DNA from: Rhypophila decipiens
Taxonomy: Eukaryota > Ascomycota > Sordariomycetes > Sordariales > Naviculisporaceae
Assembly (NCBI GenBank): GCA_033297075.1
Contig: MU858090.1
Span: 62,001 to 126,000, forward strand
Direction of reading: 5' to 3'
Length of the DNA: 64,000 bases
The notes below the pieces were generated by a model. That model was not told where the DNA came from, searched no databases, and saw only the letters and a list, made by a program, of their open reading frames with translations. The position numbers were made by a program, and so were the translations under genes. Of this stretch, positions 21,031 through 33,180 are shown piece after piece (position 1 is the stretch's first letter; every line of letters starts with the position of its first letter).

Positions 21031-22995
21031 TTAATGCCCTCCTTTTTTCAATCTCTCCACCTCGAACCTAGCCAAGCCAGCCGGCTCATCCAACTCGACA
21101 GACGGCCCTTTAACAATCTCACTAATCTTTCTCTTCTCCCATTGTACACCAGCGGGCTGCGGCTTCGACGCCTCGCCACCCTCCCAGTGTCTATTCGGCA
21201 GAGGATGCCACCAGTCACCAGTCCGGGCATGCCACTGTGCGCTACAGAGCTCCCAGAGTCGGCTAGTCGCTCTCTTGTACGAGAACCGCTCATCCTCTCC
21301 GGTAAACGCCCCCGTCTTGGTAAAATCGACCTTTTTGTCCACGTCTAGTTTGAAGTCTGAGTCCTGGTCGGGATCGTACTTGGCGTTCCGCGAGTCTGTA
21401 TACGTCGACACATTCGGCCTGAACGGCGACATTTGGTCTTGAAAGACCTCGGCCACCGTCTCAGAGTAGGTTGCATCTCCGGCCTCATCGTGATGGGAAT
21501 CCGATGATGATGACCGCACTTTGGTCTCGGGGAAAAAGAGATCATCAGGACAGGCTTGTGCCCGAATGACCAGCTTGCACCGGGATTCGTAGAGCGCATC
21601 CAGCAGTGTGATGAACCGTCGCGCCTCGTTCTTCATCGAAAAGGGCAGTATAGGGACTTGATCGATAATAAAGCTATGATAGTTTGATGCCAGAGTAATG
21701 TAATCCGCAGGCCCAAAGGAGCCTACAAGTTCGTCAAAGTTCCAGCACGCCATACCATTGTTCTCTCGTGGAACAGTCAAATGTCTGCCATAGACTATCA
21801 GAGTAGCCGGCTTCCAGAAGTTATCGGCAGCAGGGTTAGATACCCCAGCAATCTTCTGCATCTTTCGAACCCATCTCTCGTCAGGATCAGACGATAGGAA
21901 ATAATTGTTGGGCCTGTCTGCACTTTGTTCGGCCTCGGTTTGGATGACATCTGAGCCAGGTGACTGCTCTGATCCTAGCCCAGGGGCCTCCTTTGATGGC
22001 GCGTATAATGATTGTGAGGAGTAAGACGACTCGGGCGAAAGTTCTGGGGCTTCAGAGAAGCGACCTTGTGCTTCCCTCCTCCGCCAGTCCCGAGAGCCCT
22101 CCATATGCCAAAAGTCACACCGGGCTTTGAGCACTTCAAGAAAATTGGCAAAGTCGCTTGTCTGCCCGAACAATTCGCCGCCGCCGTAGAGACATCGTTT
22201 GATTCCCATGACTTGGTCGAATAAACCTCCAGTCGGAGGCGGAGAGTAAGATACGCCAATGGCCTTTTCCAGCTCCTCAGGCATCCGATTGGAAGAGGCG
22301 ATCAAGACGCCGCCGAGTTGGAAGAAGGCAATAAATAGATTGTTCATGATCTTGCTCGAAGCTCTGTCCGGAAGCTGAAACTCATCCAAGAAGAGGATTG
22401 GCGTCTTTTCGACCATGTCCTTTGCCATCCACAACAGCGAGTATTCGCTCCTCGCGTTAGCCACTTGGGGTTGCGACTTTCGAAACCGTTCGAGATTGGA
22501 AAACGTATGCAGCATAAAGCTGTTGAAGTGCCATCGCTTCTTCCCGCGCGTAGGTAGACCCTCCGCTAGAAGATCGAGCAACATCGATTTGCCTCGGCCA
22601 ACATCACCAGATAGAAAGAGACCCTTAGGCGAGTCGATGTGCAAGGCGGATTGATGGCTCGTCAGAACCTTTGTCAGCGAGAGGCTGTCTTTTCCCCCAT
22701 CGTCACGGTTGCTGAAGAATTTAGCAAACAGAGGGTTGCCACGAATCGGATGGCTAGGGGACGCAAGCTCTGTCCCGTGGTCTCCTTCCCGCTTGATTGC
22801 CTCGAGTGCCCGGGTGACTTGCTGCAGCCGACTCCGATATTCCGGTGCCGGAGTGTAGTCTTTTAACCTCAAGTAGACCTTTTGCAGGTGATGTGCAAGT
22901 CGGTGTTGAGAAGCATCCGGACTACAGATGCCTGTGGCGACAAGAGACTGATATTTGATGAGGGGGTCGGTGATGGTCACGGCCCGCCCGGTCAT
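21031..22995 (-). CDS. afg1: AFG1/LACE1-type AAA-like ATPase
   Basis: P-loop ATPase of the Afg1/ZapE family, which in yeast is a mitochondrial inner-membrane protein assisting turnover of respiratory chain subunits. Single exon, 654 aa. Walker A is GDVGRGKS (130-137), Walker B is LFLDEFQLPD (201-206 and on), followed by SSNRMPEEL and DFWHMEGSRDWR. The C-terminal part has YGRHLTVPRENNGMACWNFDELVG and the RFITLLDALYE sensor-2 region. It is longer than the usual about 450-510 aa because of a Ser/Pro/Glu-rich insert (about 300-375). The N-terminus MTGRAVTITDPLIKYQSL lacks an obvious presequence, so an upstream exon or internal targeting is possible. Divergent from nup133. Confidence 0.92.
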   Translation of the reverse strand: MTGRAVTITDPLIKYQSLVATGICSPDASQHRLAHHLQKVYLRLKDYTPAPEYRSRLQQVTRALEAIKREGDHGTELASPSHPIRGNPLFAKFFSNRDDGGKDSLSLTKVLTSHQSALHIDSPKGLFLSGDVGRGKSMLLDLLAEGLPTRGKKRWHFNSFMLHTFSNLERFRKSQPQVANARSEYSLLWMAKDMVEKTPILFLDEFQLPDRASSKIMNNLFIAFFQLGGVLIASSNRMPEELEKAIGVSYSPPPTGGLFDQVMGIKRCLYGGGELFGQTSDFANFLEVLKARCDFWHMEGSRDWRRREAQGRFSEAPELSPESSYSSQSLYAPSKEAPGLGSEQSPGSDVIQTEAEQSADRPNNYFLSSDPDERWVRKMQKIAGVSNPAADNFWKPATLIVYGRHLTVPRENNGMACWNFDELVGSFGPADYITLASNYHSFIIDQVPILPFSMKNEARRFITLLDALYESRCKLVIRAQACPDDLFFPETKVRSSSSDSHHDEAGDATYSETVAEVFQDQMSPFRPNVSTYTDSRNAKYDPDQDSDFKLDVDKKVDFTKTGAFTGEDERFSYKRATSRLWELCSAQWHARTGDWWHPLPNRHWEGGEASKPQPAGVQWEKRKISEIVKGPSVELDEPAGLARFEVERLKKGGH

Positions 22996-24103
22996 GGCTG
23001 CGAGTGTAAAAAAAGAAGAAAAAGAGAGGAAACAAGAAAGAAAACAATGTGCTAATGTAAAATCATGATATGCAAAACCAAAAAAGAAAAAAAGGTGATC
23101 AAATACTGATTTTCCGTTGTCTTCAATGAGGCTCTTCCAGAGTCCACGCTTGTGGTGGTTGAATCGGCAAGTCCCGATTGGAGTTTCACACGTGGGAAAG
23201 GGGCATCTGGGATGATGTCACAAGAGCTTCCTCACCGTAGCGCATAAAACGGGCCCGGGGAGCTCCCGAAGTGGAACGAAAATAGACAATAAAAAGGTTC
23301 CAAAAAGAAGAAAGGGAGAACAAAGAATAAAGACATTATAGTAATTGAAAATTTCACTTCACCTACCGAGTAAACTCGTTCATGTCTTGATGGTCTTGCA
23401 CAACCGCTGCGAAACCACGAGAAGCAACTTCAAAAAAGTTATTGGTCTGATTGGTTCAAGTTTTGCTGTGGTGGCCTGTGCTCAGGATGTGCTGGCCCGG
23501 TCCCCCCAGTCGTTGAGGCTGCATGTGGGGACCCCTTAAGCTCCACCGCTAAAACGGTTCTAGCGCGTTGGTTGGATCTGAGCGGCCGAGTGGCAGCTGA
23601 GAGATTCGCTGCTTGGGAAACAATTCTGGAGCAGGCACAAGCACTGACCAGTAACGCCTCAGAATTTTTGGCCCCAAGTCAACAAGGTCCAATAACCATC
23701 GACTTCGTCACTCTTGCTTCTGCACTGCACACCTCCCTCGCAACCTTGCAAGACAGAGCTGGCAGGCCACCAGAAAACCCTCGTGTCGCCGTCAATTCCA
23801 TTGAACGCCCACCTTTTCTCTCAACTTTATTGTTTCGCGATCTAGCATTTCGGCCAACTATTCGGACGGCTTACGGCGCCGTTTCCTCCTAACGTCGTCA
23901 TTTCCAACCGTGCGAGCGACCCCTACATAACCTTGATTTCGATTCACTTGTAAAAAATCGTTTAGCCGCATCTTTGTTTGTGAACATTCGAATCAAAAAT
24001 CTTGCAATCATCATCACACCTGTCGCGTGCGAAGCTCCTCCCGCATTCTCGCATTTGAGTCCGACATCAGCGATACTTTCGTCCTTGAACCTCATCGATC
24101 GAC
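22996..24103. promoter_or_regulatory. Divergent promoter region afg1 / nup133
   Basis: A 1.1 kb shared upstream region. A-rich patches lie near the afg1 start (22996-23100). The open frame at 23572-23892 starts only with TTG and resembles nothing known. No specific regulatory site can be named. Confidence 0.35.
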
Positions 24104-27100
24104 ATGTTTTCGCCATCCATCCCAGAGGGCGGCCCGGCCAAGGGCACGCGCAGCAGCCGTCGCCGACAGCGTCCTCTCAGTTCCGACACAGCGATCCAAC
24201 AGCCAAAAGCAAAGCGACAGCGGCTTCCGCTTAGCGACGCAACATTTGTGAACCCCGATGCGCCGCCAGAGATGTACGAGGTGAAATCCGATAATGTCGA
24301 CCTCCTCAGCCTCAAACGCGACGGCATCGAGAACGTTGGGGCGCCGCGCCGGGAACTTAGTGTGCGGTCCAGAAAGCCAAAAGCTGGCGAGCGAGCCAGC
24401 AAGGGAGACGGCAGTGTAATATTGGTATGCTTATATCCAGAGAGACCTTTGTTGACGCCGGTTTGCTGACCCAGTCCTCGGCAGACTTCCAACAGCGCAT
24501 ATTCCGTGAGCAAACTGCCAGCTCTGCCCGACAGGATACGGACAGACTCGAGCTGTAAGAACAAATTTCCCACTTGCGATGAAGACAATCTTACTAACGG
24601 CGTCACAAAAGCCCGTTGTCACGGAGCGATCTACTCATCGAATGGCTACGCGCTGGCCCTCACCCTCACACATGCCGTCGTCTGGCCATATACTTCCACC
24701 CTGGCGTCTCCCGAAACCTTCACCTTCGCGTTACCATACCCATCCAAGAATAGCGCTGATCCTCTTCCGCTCGGTTCCCTCGTCGCACCGTCTACCTCGT
24801 CAGAAAATCCCGGCCTTGTTGTGGTAATGCCCGTGAGCGGCAAAATCAGCTACTGGGAATCGATTTCTACTGCGTCGACTCTCGGCCTGAACAAGACGCC
24901 TCATGGACTGGAGGAGACGATATCTGGCATGTTCTCTGGCGAGCATGTGGTCCAAATCGTCGACGCGGAATCTGCTGGATTCGTGCTGGTATTCAGCAGC
25001 GGAAGGCTGGCATACATGAATGTTCGAGATGGCCATGGCAGACCCGCCATCTCGGTCCAGTTTCTCCGTAACGCGTTAAACGCCAACCATAGCGGGATTT
25101 TGAGCTCTATTCGTCATGCGCTGAGCTCTTCTCCCTTGAGAGGAGACATCGCTGCAGTCCGTGCAAGCTCGGGAACGAATAAGATCGGCGAGCGCATGGT
25201 GGTTGCGGCGACGACCAAGGGAAAACTGCTCTCGTGGCGAGTCCATCGCGGAGGCCACCACGAACTCGTCACGGATGCGGATATCCGGGAACTGCTCACC
25301 CACGAGATCGTGCAAGCCGATTCTGGAGTCGATATGTCCCCCGAGTCCCTCGAGGTGTTGGATTTCACCTTCGTTCCCAGGAGCCTGGACCGGAAGTATG
25401 TGGAGGCGAGCCGACTGAGCCAGGCGCTGCTACGACACGACGATTCGGTTCAACATTTGCTACTCCTAACATCGTTTACGAACAAGAGAAAATCGCGCTA
25501 TCAGCTTGTAGAAGTAGTCATTTCGGCGGATAGTGTCAAGGTCGGCACGGTTCGGCCTCTGACAACCTATAACAGTCCGGTCCCATCATCAGCTGGGTTC
25601 AAGCCCCGTGTATACCTTCCGCGCCCGGCCCTGGTTGCCTTTGTTATTTTCGACCGTGCTGCTGTCATCGCTTCCATGGTTTCACCCCCCGACTCTCCCG
25701 ACTCCCAGCTACAAGAGGACAGCCATATCATCCCTGCCACGTTCGAGGACGTCATCGACTTCCGTGACGAGGGCTCGTTACAAATCATCGGCTCTGGCGT
25801 GGAGGAGCCGACTACCAATGGCCATTTGCAGCCACCTCGTCACAGGACGAAGAACCCCGCGGCTCTACTACTATTACAGGGTGTCGGCACTGTCCGGGTT
25901 GTTATCAGCGACATCGACAGGTTTACAACCGAGACGCCACCCGAGATCACAGCCAAGACCAAGCTGGAGCAAGCAGTCTTCTATAGCGGAAGGGACGAGA
26001 ACCCCTTGGTCTTTTCTGGCAGGAGGACGTTACCTTTCTCTGACAAGGAAACTTGCAACGCGGCGGTTCAGTTGAGCAACGAGATCGTGTCGTCTAAAGC
26101 TCCACACCTCATGCACAGCCAGCCCGCGTCGGTCGAGGTAAACATGGCAACAAGGCGTGGCTACCTCAACACACTCATTCGCCACCTGAAGGCTCTCAAT
26201 GTGCACTTGGACGACCGCACCCGCTGGCTGCTTCTGTATAATGCTGAGAAGATGGCTGTCGCCTCTTGGATCTGGCAAAAGCATGAAGAGTTCACGTCGG
26301 AGCTTCCCGCTGGAGAAAAGGCGCTGACATCCGAGACAGTGGTCTATATCAACGAGCATCAAAAGACAGAACCCAACCCTGAGATTGGTGAAGTAGACCC
26401 CGTTCGCCATTGGTTCCTCAACGATGTGTGGAGATTGGACATATACATCGCCTGGCAGTATCAGGTCATCAAGTACATGTGGAAGGAAATGGGTGCCGAT
26501 TCAGCTAAGATGAATCGGCTCCTCTGGGAAGCTTGCACGATCAACAACGGTGCGCTACGGGAGGCTCACAGGTATCGAACTGAACAAGCTCACCTCTACG
26601 GCGTCGACGCTGGGAAGGTTGCTGGCGGGAACGCCCTCCCCGAGCCTTGGACAGCTACTCACTTCATCGGCAACAATCTCAAGCGCTTGGTCGAGTTTTG
26701 TCACTCGTGGCTTGATAGCTATCTGGTACAACCCAGTGTTGAAAACTCTTTGGACATGAACATCTTGCAGAGGATTCGGGACATGTTGCCCTCCTTGACG
26801 AGGCAGTACTTTACTGCGCTGAAAGAATTCTTCACCTGGGCAGAACAAAGCGGAGATAGCAGCGTCCAAGCGCTCGGCAGAGACTACCACAAAGTCTACG
26901 ATAACGACTTGTACGAAAAGATTCTGAAGCTCAAGGACTACGACTTGTGGGACGAGGGGATAGAATTGGCTCAAGAGTGGCATGCGCACTTTTCACTGGC
27001 GGATCTAGTGGTTCAGGAGATCCTCACGTTGGAGGGGAAAGCAGTTAGTGCTACGACGAACAGCAAGGCAGAGGAGGCTCGGGCCCTCGCGGATGTGAAG

Positions 27101-28456
27101 AGACGGCAGATGGGCGAGCTCATGTCCAAGTACGGTCAGAAGTTTGCTTTCCGCAGCTATCAATATCTGCTGGAGAATAGTGGTGTTCAAGCAGTCCTTG
27201 ATTTCCCCTACGATAAGAATCGCTTCTCGACCCGGTTCCTGCGGACCAAACCCGAGCTGGCCAAGATCTCGTGGATCAACGATGTCGAGAAGGAAAATGA
27301 TATCGACCATGCGGCTGAAACGCTGATGAACCTCGGCCTCACTCGGGAGCAGCGACTCTGGAACAAGAAGATCGAACTGAGTCTCAGCAAGCTGGCTTTG
27401 CTCGCCGAAGAACCCGCGCCTTCGGTCAACGGAGACAATACCAGCAACGCGCCGTCCGAGGCCGAGGCCAAGAATGGCGCAAATCTTCAAAAGATTGACC
27501 AGGCCCTAGAAATCATCGGCATCCAGGACAAGCTCTACGCCCAGATTTTGCCTACGATCGAGCAGGCTGTTGACCAAGCAGCCGAGTTACAGCTCGCCAT
27601 GGACCAGCATTCCGCCTTTATTCCAAAGAAGTCCAAGGCGTTGCTCGACGTCTTTGAGGATGCGCTAGGCCGTCTCCTTAAGCACGAGGCGCTGGAGCCG
27701 CTGAGCCTGATTGATCTTCTGACCCTGATTGCCCTGGACGACAGCCACTACGATGTGATGGGTGACCAGTTCTACCTCGCTCTTGTAGTCGCCCACCTGT
27801 CTCTCAAGGCTGAGGAGCGTGTCGACGCAGAGCGCCTGATCTGGAGGAGGTGTTACCTTCGAACCGACTGGAAGAAGCTTAACGAGACGAATGGCAAGCG
27901 CGATTCGGATCAAGTCGCTCTGGTCGGTGAGACTGCCGCGTATCGCACCATGTTCAAGATTTATAGCGACTGTAAGTGGCCTACCCCCAACCTGTGTTTT
28001 CGCCCAGCACTCTGGTATGACGACACTAACCTCAATTCTTGTGCAGACTACTCAGACCGCAACTTCCACCCCTTCGTGAAGCCCCTCGATGCCCTGGGCG
28101 TCTTCACCGAGACGCTAGATCGTAGATTCGGCGAGATGGACGAGGGCTTCCGCGTCATGCTCCTCGACGCCATGAAGGCCGAGGACGCCAAGCTGCGGGC
28201 GTTTATCGAGAAGGCGCAGCTCGAAGCCTGGGCACAAGAAACCCGCGAGTGTGCCAAGACCACGGTCGCTGAGGAGATTGATAGGAGGACCGCCGCGAAG
28301 GCATCTTCCACGAACGGTTTGGAAGTGGTTCGTCCGTCTGTCGAGGAAGCTGCTCAGGCGAATGGAAATGGAAATGGGTTGCTTGGCGGCAAGAAGGCGA
28401 AACCATTCGAGCGATTGCCTGATACTGAGCGTAGCAGCAAGCTGTTTAGTACTTAG
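24104..28456 (+). CDS. nup133: NUP133-type nucleoporin (Y-complex)
   Basis: Scaffold nucleoporin of the Nup107-160/Nup84 Y-complex of the nuclear pore. Exons 24104-24424, 24485-24554, 24612-27971 and 28047-28456 give 1386 aa. The N-terminal about 100 residues are Arg/Ser/Lys-rich and disordered. A beta-propeller follows (about 110-550) with Nup133-type strands (GLVVVMPVSGKISYWES, then IVDAESAGFVLVFSSGRLAYMNV). The C-terminal half is alpha-helical stacks (about 600-1330). The second intron (57 nt, TACTAAC branch) and third intron (75 nt, CACTAAC branch) contain no stop and keep frame, so a 1316-codon frame runs from 24506 to the end unspliced. Splicing is preferred because donor, branch and acceptor are all canonical. 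C-terminal FERLPDTERSSKLF fits fungal homologues. Confidence 0.9.
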
Positions 28457-31400
28457 GAGGCTAAGCATGGGTATGATGGTGATGGCAAGGCTTCTGTTCA
28501 TCCTTGTAGGGGGTTGACTGAATGTGGAATGATTGGCGGTTGTTTGTGCGATCTGTATTTGGGATACCATGATGTTTGTGTTGGGGGCAAGGGGAAAAAA
28601 TAAGGAGGGTGGACAAACTAGCGTATTATTGCTTCATTTTTTACCCTTTGGGTAAGGTATATGGAGTTGCTTACTGCTATGTTTGTTTACCCTTGCAAGG
28701 GGTAGGGGGAAAGGCGGCGTATGGAATGGTCTTGTTGGAGATTGGGACTGGGGGTGTTTCTTTCTATTCTGCTAGGCCGGGCATCTTTCGATTTGAAATA
28801 CCTGAGCTGAAGCTTTTTACTTTTGTTCTTTATCTTTCTTTAACTTGTTTTTTGTTTTGTCACGGGGCTGTTGTTTATAATCTGGTCTACCAGGTGGAGT
28901 TTGGGTCTGGAGACAGACAGACAAGGCGGTACTTGACATTCATGGCGTGTAGGTATGGCATGGGCGGAGTATCATTCATAAATGAAAAGTAACAAGTCAT
29001 TTACCCTCTATTTGGACGCATTTCTTGGTGTTTTGGTTATGATTCAGCTCGGGCTGTCTTTGGGTACGACTGTGTGCTGCGTCTATTCGAGCCGGTGAAG
29101 GCATTCTCAGGCTGCTACGTGGGTGTAAATATGGGGTGTGAAAATCAGACACATAATCTACTACCGTAGTCTTTCAAGGTGTTAGTCAGTTTCTTCTTGA
29201 CAACTTGATGAGGGTTGTCGACGGTCTTTTCAGCATTCATTTAGAGTACTAATAGTGAGATTTGAACACCCCAGTTTTACGCCTAGGTGCTTTGGTCATC
29301 ACACCGGGAGGAAGGTGGAAAGAAGGACATAAAATGAAGATGAAGATGGGGATAAAGTATTTGAATGAAATGCAATTCTACTTGACACTACAACAAAAAC
29401 CTACCTTTCGGTGCCTCCAGGTAAAGTATCAGCCGGTCCGTCGTTACACAACATGAGCAGCAATCTCACCTCTTGACGAACCAGACTAAACAATAGAGCA
29501 TGCATAAACTGACTTTTATATCTTGTTAGATTGCCATCGTACGTCCCTCTCGCCTTATTTCTTACTTGTCCCTACCGGTAGCATCAAAACCAGGTGTGCT
29601 GAACCAAACTCTCAGTATCCATATACACAAGTTTTGGTTCTGGTCGAGCAAGGAGCCTGGCCTGAAACAAAATACAGAATGGGCAGCCCCGGATACTCCG
29701 TCAGTACCAAAGATGGATTTGCTTGGCATGGGGGTTGAGGGCGAGGATGAAGTGAGCAATACCGTTCTTGCCAGGCCTTCTCACTATCGTAATCAACTAT
29801 CCCGTGGGTAAGGATCGAAAGCTGATGCGGAAAAGCTATGGCTTTCGGTATGCCGTGAGAGCTGTAGGCTGTAGGCTGTAGCCAAGCTTTGGCTTCATAG
29901 CGAATCCAGTCTGATCGTAGCCTGCTCGTCGTCTACCGTGCTAGCAAGACCGATATACAGATCCTTCTAGGAGTATCTGACGACAATGAAAAGAAGGCGT
30001 TGTTATAGGACGACTCCGGAAAGTCTTCCTTCAAGCTCCTGGTGATCTGCCTGCAGCTCTGGCCCAAAGTGTCGATGTTGTCCCATGTCGAGCGGCGGTT
30101 GGTGTACCAAGTCGAAGCTCTAGAGTCCATATGTGAGCTGGCATGCATAGGTCGTTCCTGAATATATAAATATCAGAAGCCTGCCAACATGTCCAAGATG
30201 CCCACCGCTGATTTGCCGAACTCCAGGCGGGCTGGCCGCTGGCGCTTTGCTCCTGCTAAAAGGGTCGGCGCCAAGCAGCAGCTAAAATGCGTGCCAAGGG
30301 GTCGACAAAACCGATCCCATCGGCTGGCGCTTCGCTTCAAGTTCAACCGGACAAGAAAAGAAACCCAACCGTTGCATTTTTGTTTAAACGACAGGATTGA
30401 ACGAGCGCGTGTGGATTTGAACCAACAGACGCGAACAAGCATTAATCGCTTTAATCTTGGCTCGTTATGCGTGCTAGGAAGGCCAGCCAGGCCAGCAGTT
30501 TGAGCCGAATGAAAACGTTCGTCCCATGGTTCCAAAGTCCACGAGGAAAAAAGGAGAACCCCTGAACGAATCGAATGTCAAGATTCTGAACACAGTTTGT
30601 ATATCCCGTACCCACGGCTGAATGGGGGAAGGGTCTGGATTGAAAAAAATGTTTTAGTTTCGAGGTCTGGATTCATTCTGAAAGTTGCAAAGGTTGATTC
30701 AAATCCACGAGCCGCGTGCCAAGAAGAAACTATCGCTGGAATTCACGGCAAGTGCCACCGTTCCAGGAGCCGGTATGGAAGGCGGAAGGTGGGAAAAATT
30801 GTCTTGTTCCATGTGATCGCGGCCCTCGAGCCACCTTCCATTTCGAATGTGTTATAAGACACAGTGACAAACCACGGCCGTGACCGAAACTGTTCTGTCT
30901 AAATATTGCATATCCAATCGACTGCCGCTGGGGCATGCTGCAAGTGACCGATTCTGTTTGGATGGTGACATTGGAGATGGGAGCAGCTCAAAAAAGGTGT
31001 GAAGAGCAAGGCGAACGAACAGTCGGTCAGCTCCTCGGCATGTTCCATACCAAGTCCCCTCGGCGACGGTCCGCCAAACTCAACGGTCGGATGGCGTTTT
31101 AATGTGCCAGGACCGGGCAACAAGCTCTTTCAAGAAGAGTTCAAGATCACCAACCACCTCGGGCACAAGTTGCAAAAATAAAATCAACCATCGCACAAAC
31201 CAAGTGCAATGAACAATCAAACGAGCGGGCAAGCGACCGACGAACGAAACACGGACCAGCAGACCGACCGCCCTGATGCAGGGACCTGGGTTCCTCACGA
31301 TAATTCGGCGTCACATTAGGGGCCGTTAGCATTATTAGGTAAACTGGCGTTGTAATCCTAACTGAAATAGGGGAAATCTCCTCGAAAATTGTCCGACCTT

Positions 31401-33180
31401 GGAAGTGTTTATTACGGCGTGGGTTTCGGTCGTGTTCGCTCTGCTTGAATACAATTTCAGACAAGTCCACAACATCCCCGGCCTGCCTGTCATGAACGAC
31501 TCTAGCGCCCCCAACATTTTGCGAGATTCGTTGGAGCCCGGATTGGAGCAGCAATGATTGCAATGGATGATTTTCAAGCGCATCTTATGATATGCGGATA
31601 CTCCTATTGAGGATCCGGGCGTGTGTGCGCCGGTGCGAGTGTGCATTCAATGCCTGACCGAGGGCTCAAAAGGGGAACAAAAACAGTGATAATTGTCGGA
31701 GTGTATGAAGCATTATGCTGAAGTTGGCTGGCTGTGCCTCTCCACAAAGCTCCTCATCCCATCTCTCAATCCAGCAGCCGACGCCTGGTTTTCCCGGGAA
31801 TTGCTTGTCGTACAAACACGACTCCGTGTACGAGACATAGTTTATCGACCGCCATGTGTCGACCCAGAATTGAGATGCAAGTCTGCAGTCTGCAGTTCAC
31901 ATGTATCTTCTGTGGTTACCAGTTCAAGTTCACTGGTAAGTATCCATACAGTTCAGGTTCTGCGGGAGCTGGCCCCTCTTCCCCCAGTAAACAGCCCCTG
32001 TCAGGGACCTTGATTCCTCTTGTGAGTACATGGCCCGAGCTTTTTGCAAGCCGTGCAAGCCTGGCAAATTGCTTGGCCGCCTGTTCTCAATTCGCTGCAC
32101 CCGATTTGCACTCCAACCACTGCCCAGTCCCGGTCACGCTCTCCCTGGCAGTCCATCCTTTCTCCACTGTCCACTGGCTGGCTGGCCATCGTTCTGCCGC
32201 AGGTTCAGGTCCATCCTCCCTCTCCCTTTCCAGGTTGGATCTTTCTTTTCCTCCTTTCTCATTGCACCTCAACGCTCGCCTGCCACACGACGAGAAGTTA
32301 ATCCAGCGCGGCCTCCTCCCATCCGCTGGATATCTCTCCCCTTGGTGTGCATTTGCTTTATTTTTGCAGGGCCCATTTTCTTTTTTAATCGCAGAACGGG
32401 CTTCGGACGACAAGTCTATTTTTATTGGGGCCCGGTGATCGATTAGATGCGTTGTTCAGACCGCCTCCTGGCGTCTTCAATTCGAGCTTCCCCGTGCACG
32501 GCCTGAACCGCCCTTTGCGAGGCCTTCAAACCGCGTCCCCGAGTTTCAATCGACCTTTCTGCATCGATTGGAAAATTGAACGTCGAGTTCCGCATCCCGA
32601 ATCGACACAAGACCGACGCCCTTGGCCGTGTTGTCATTCGGTCCCAAATCCGACGAGTCGCCGTCCACTCGCACGACGCCTGTCTTGACCGACTCCCCCG
32701 TCCTCAACCATCGGGTTCAGCCAGCACAGCTTCGCCTCCCCGACAACTGGAAAACACTGCCCGCGTGAACAAGCAAGCCCCTCCCTACCTTTTCGATCGC
32801 ATATTTTGGGTGAGTTGGCTCATTTGTGCACTTGTCTGCATCGCTGTGTCTGGTTTTTCACCATGGTGTGATTGTTTTGACCGCCAGCCTTGCCCCAAAC
32901 GTGTCTGCCTACCAGGTCAAAACTGAATGATACGTTTTGCGGTCCCTTCCTACCCTCATTCCACCACGCAGCGCTGCCATCGTCGAACACGTCGCAATCG
33001 AACCTCGTTGTTGACCGGCTGTTAGCCACGGGAATTGCTGCAGGAAAAATCTGTTACAGCGTGTACTAACTCGAATTCATCAGCAGACGTCGAAATTGAT
33101 TGAATCGACTCGACGGAATCGATCAGAATCACAACCCATCCGCCCCTTTTTACGAGGCGACAGCAGTCGTGCCGTTCAAG
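28457..33180. other. 4.7 kb spacer including the leader of the casein kinase gene
   Basis: No convincing coding gene in the first 3 kb. Contains a GCTGTAG x3 tandem at 29861-29881. The final about 1.2 kb (32000-33180) is pyrimidine-rich with in-frame stops throughout and many splice-like words (for example GGTAAGT near 31935 and a CAG at 33084), consistent with a long, possibly intron-containing 5' UTR of the kinase gene. Confidence 0.4.
29861..29881 (+). repeat. Heptanucleotide tandem (GCTGTAG)x3
   Basis: Three perfect head-to-tail copies of a 7-mer in the spacer downstream of nup133. Confidence 0.9.

Noticed and set aside
23572..23892. 106-codon frame in the afg1/nup133 spacer
   Set aside because: Starts with TTG and matches no family I know; treated as chance in the promoter region.
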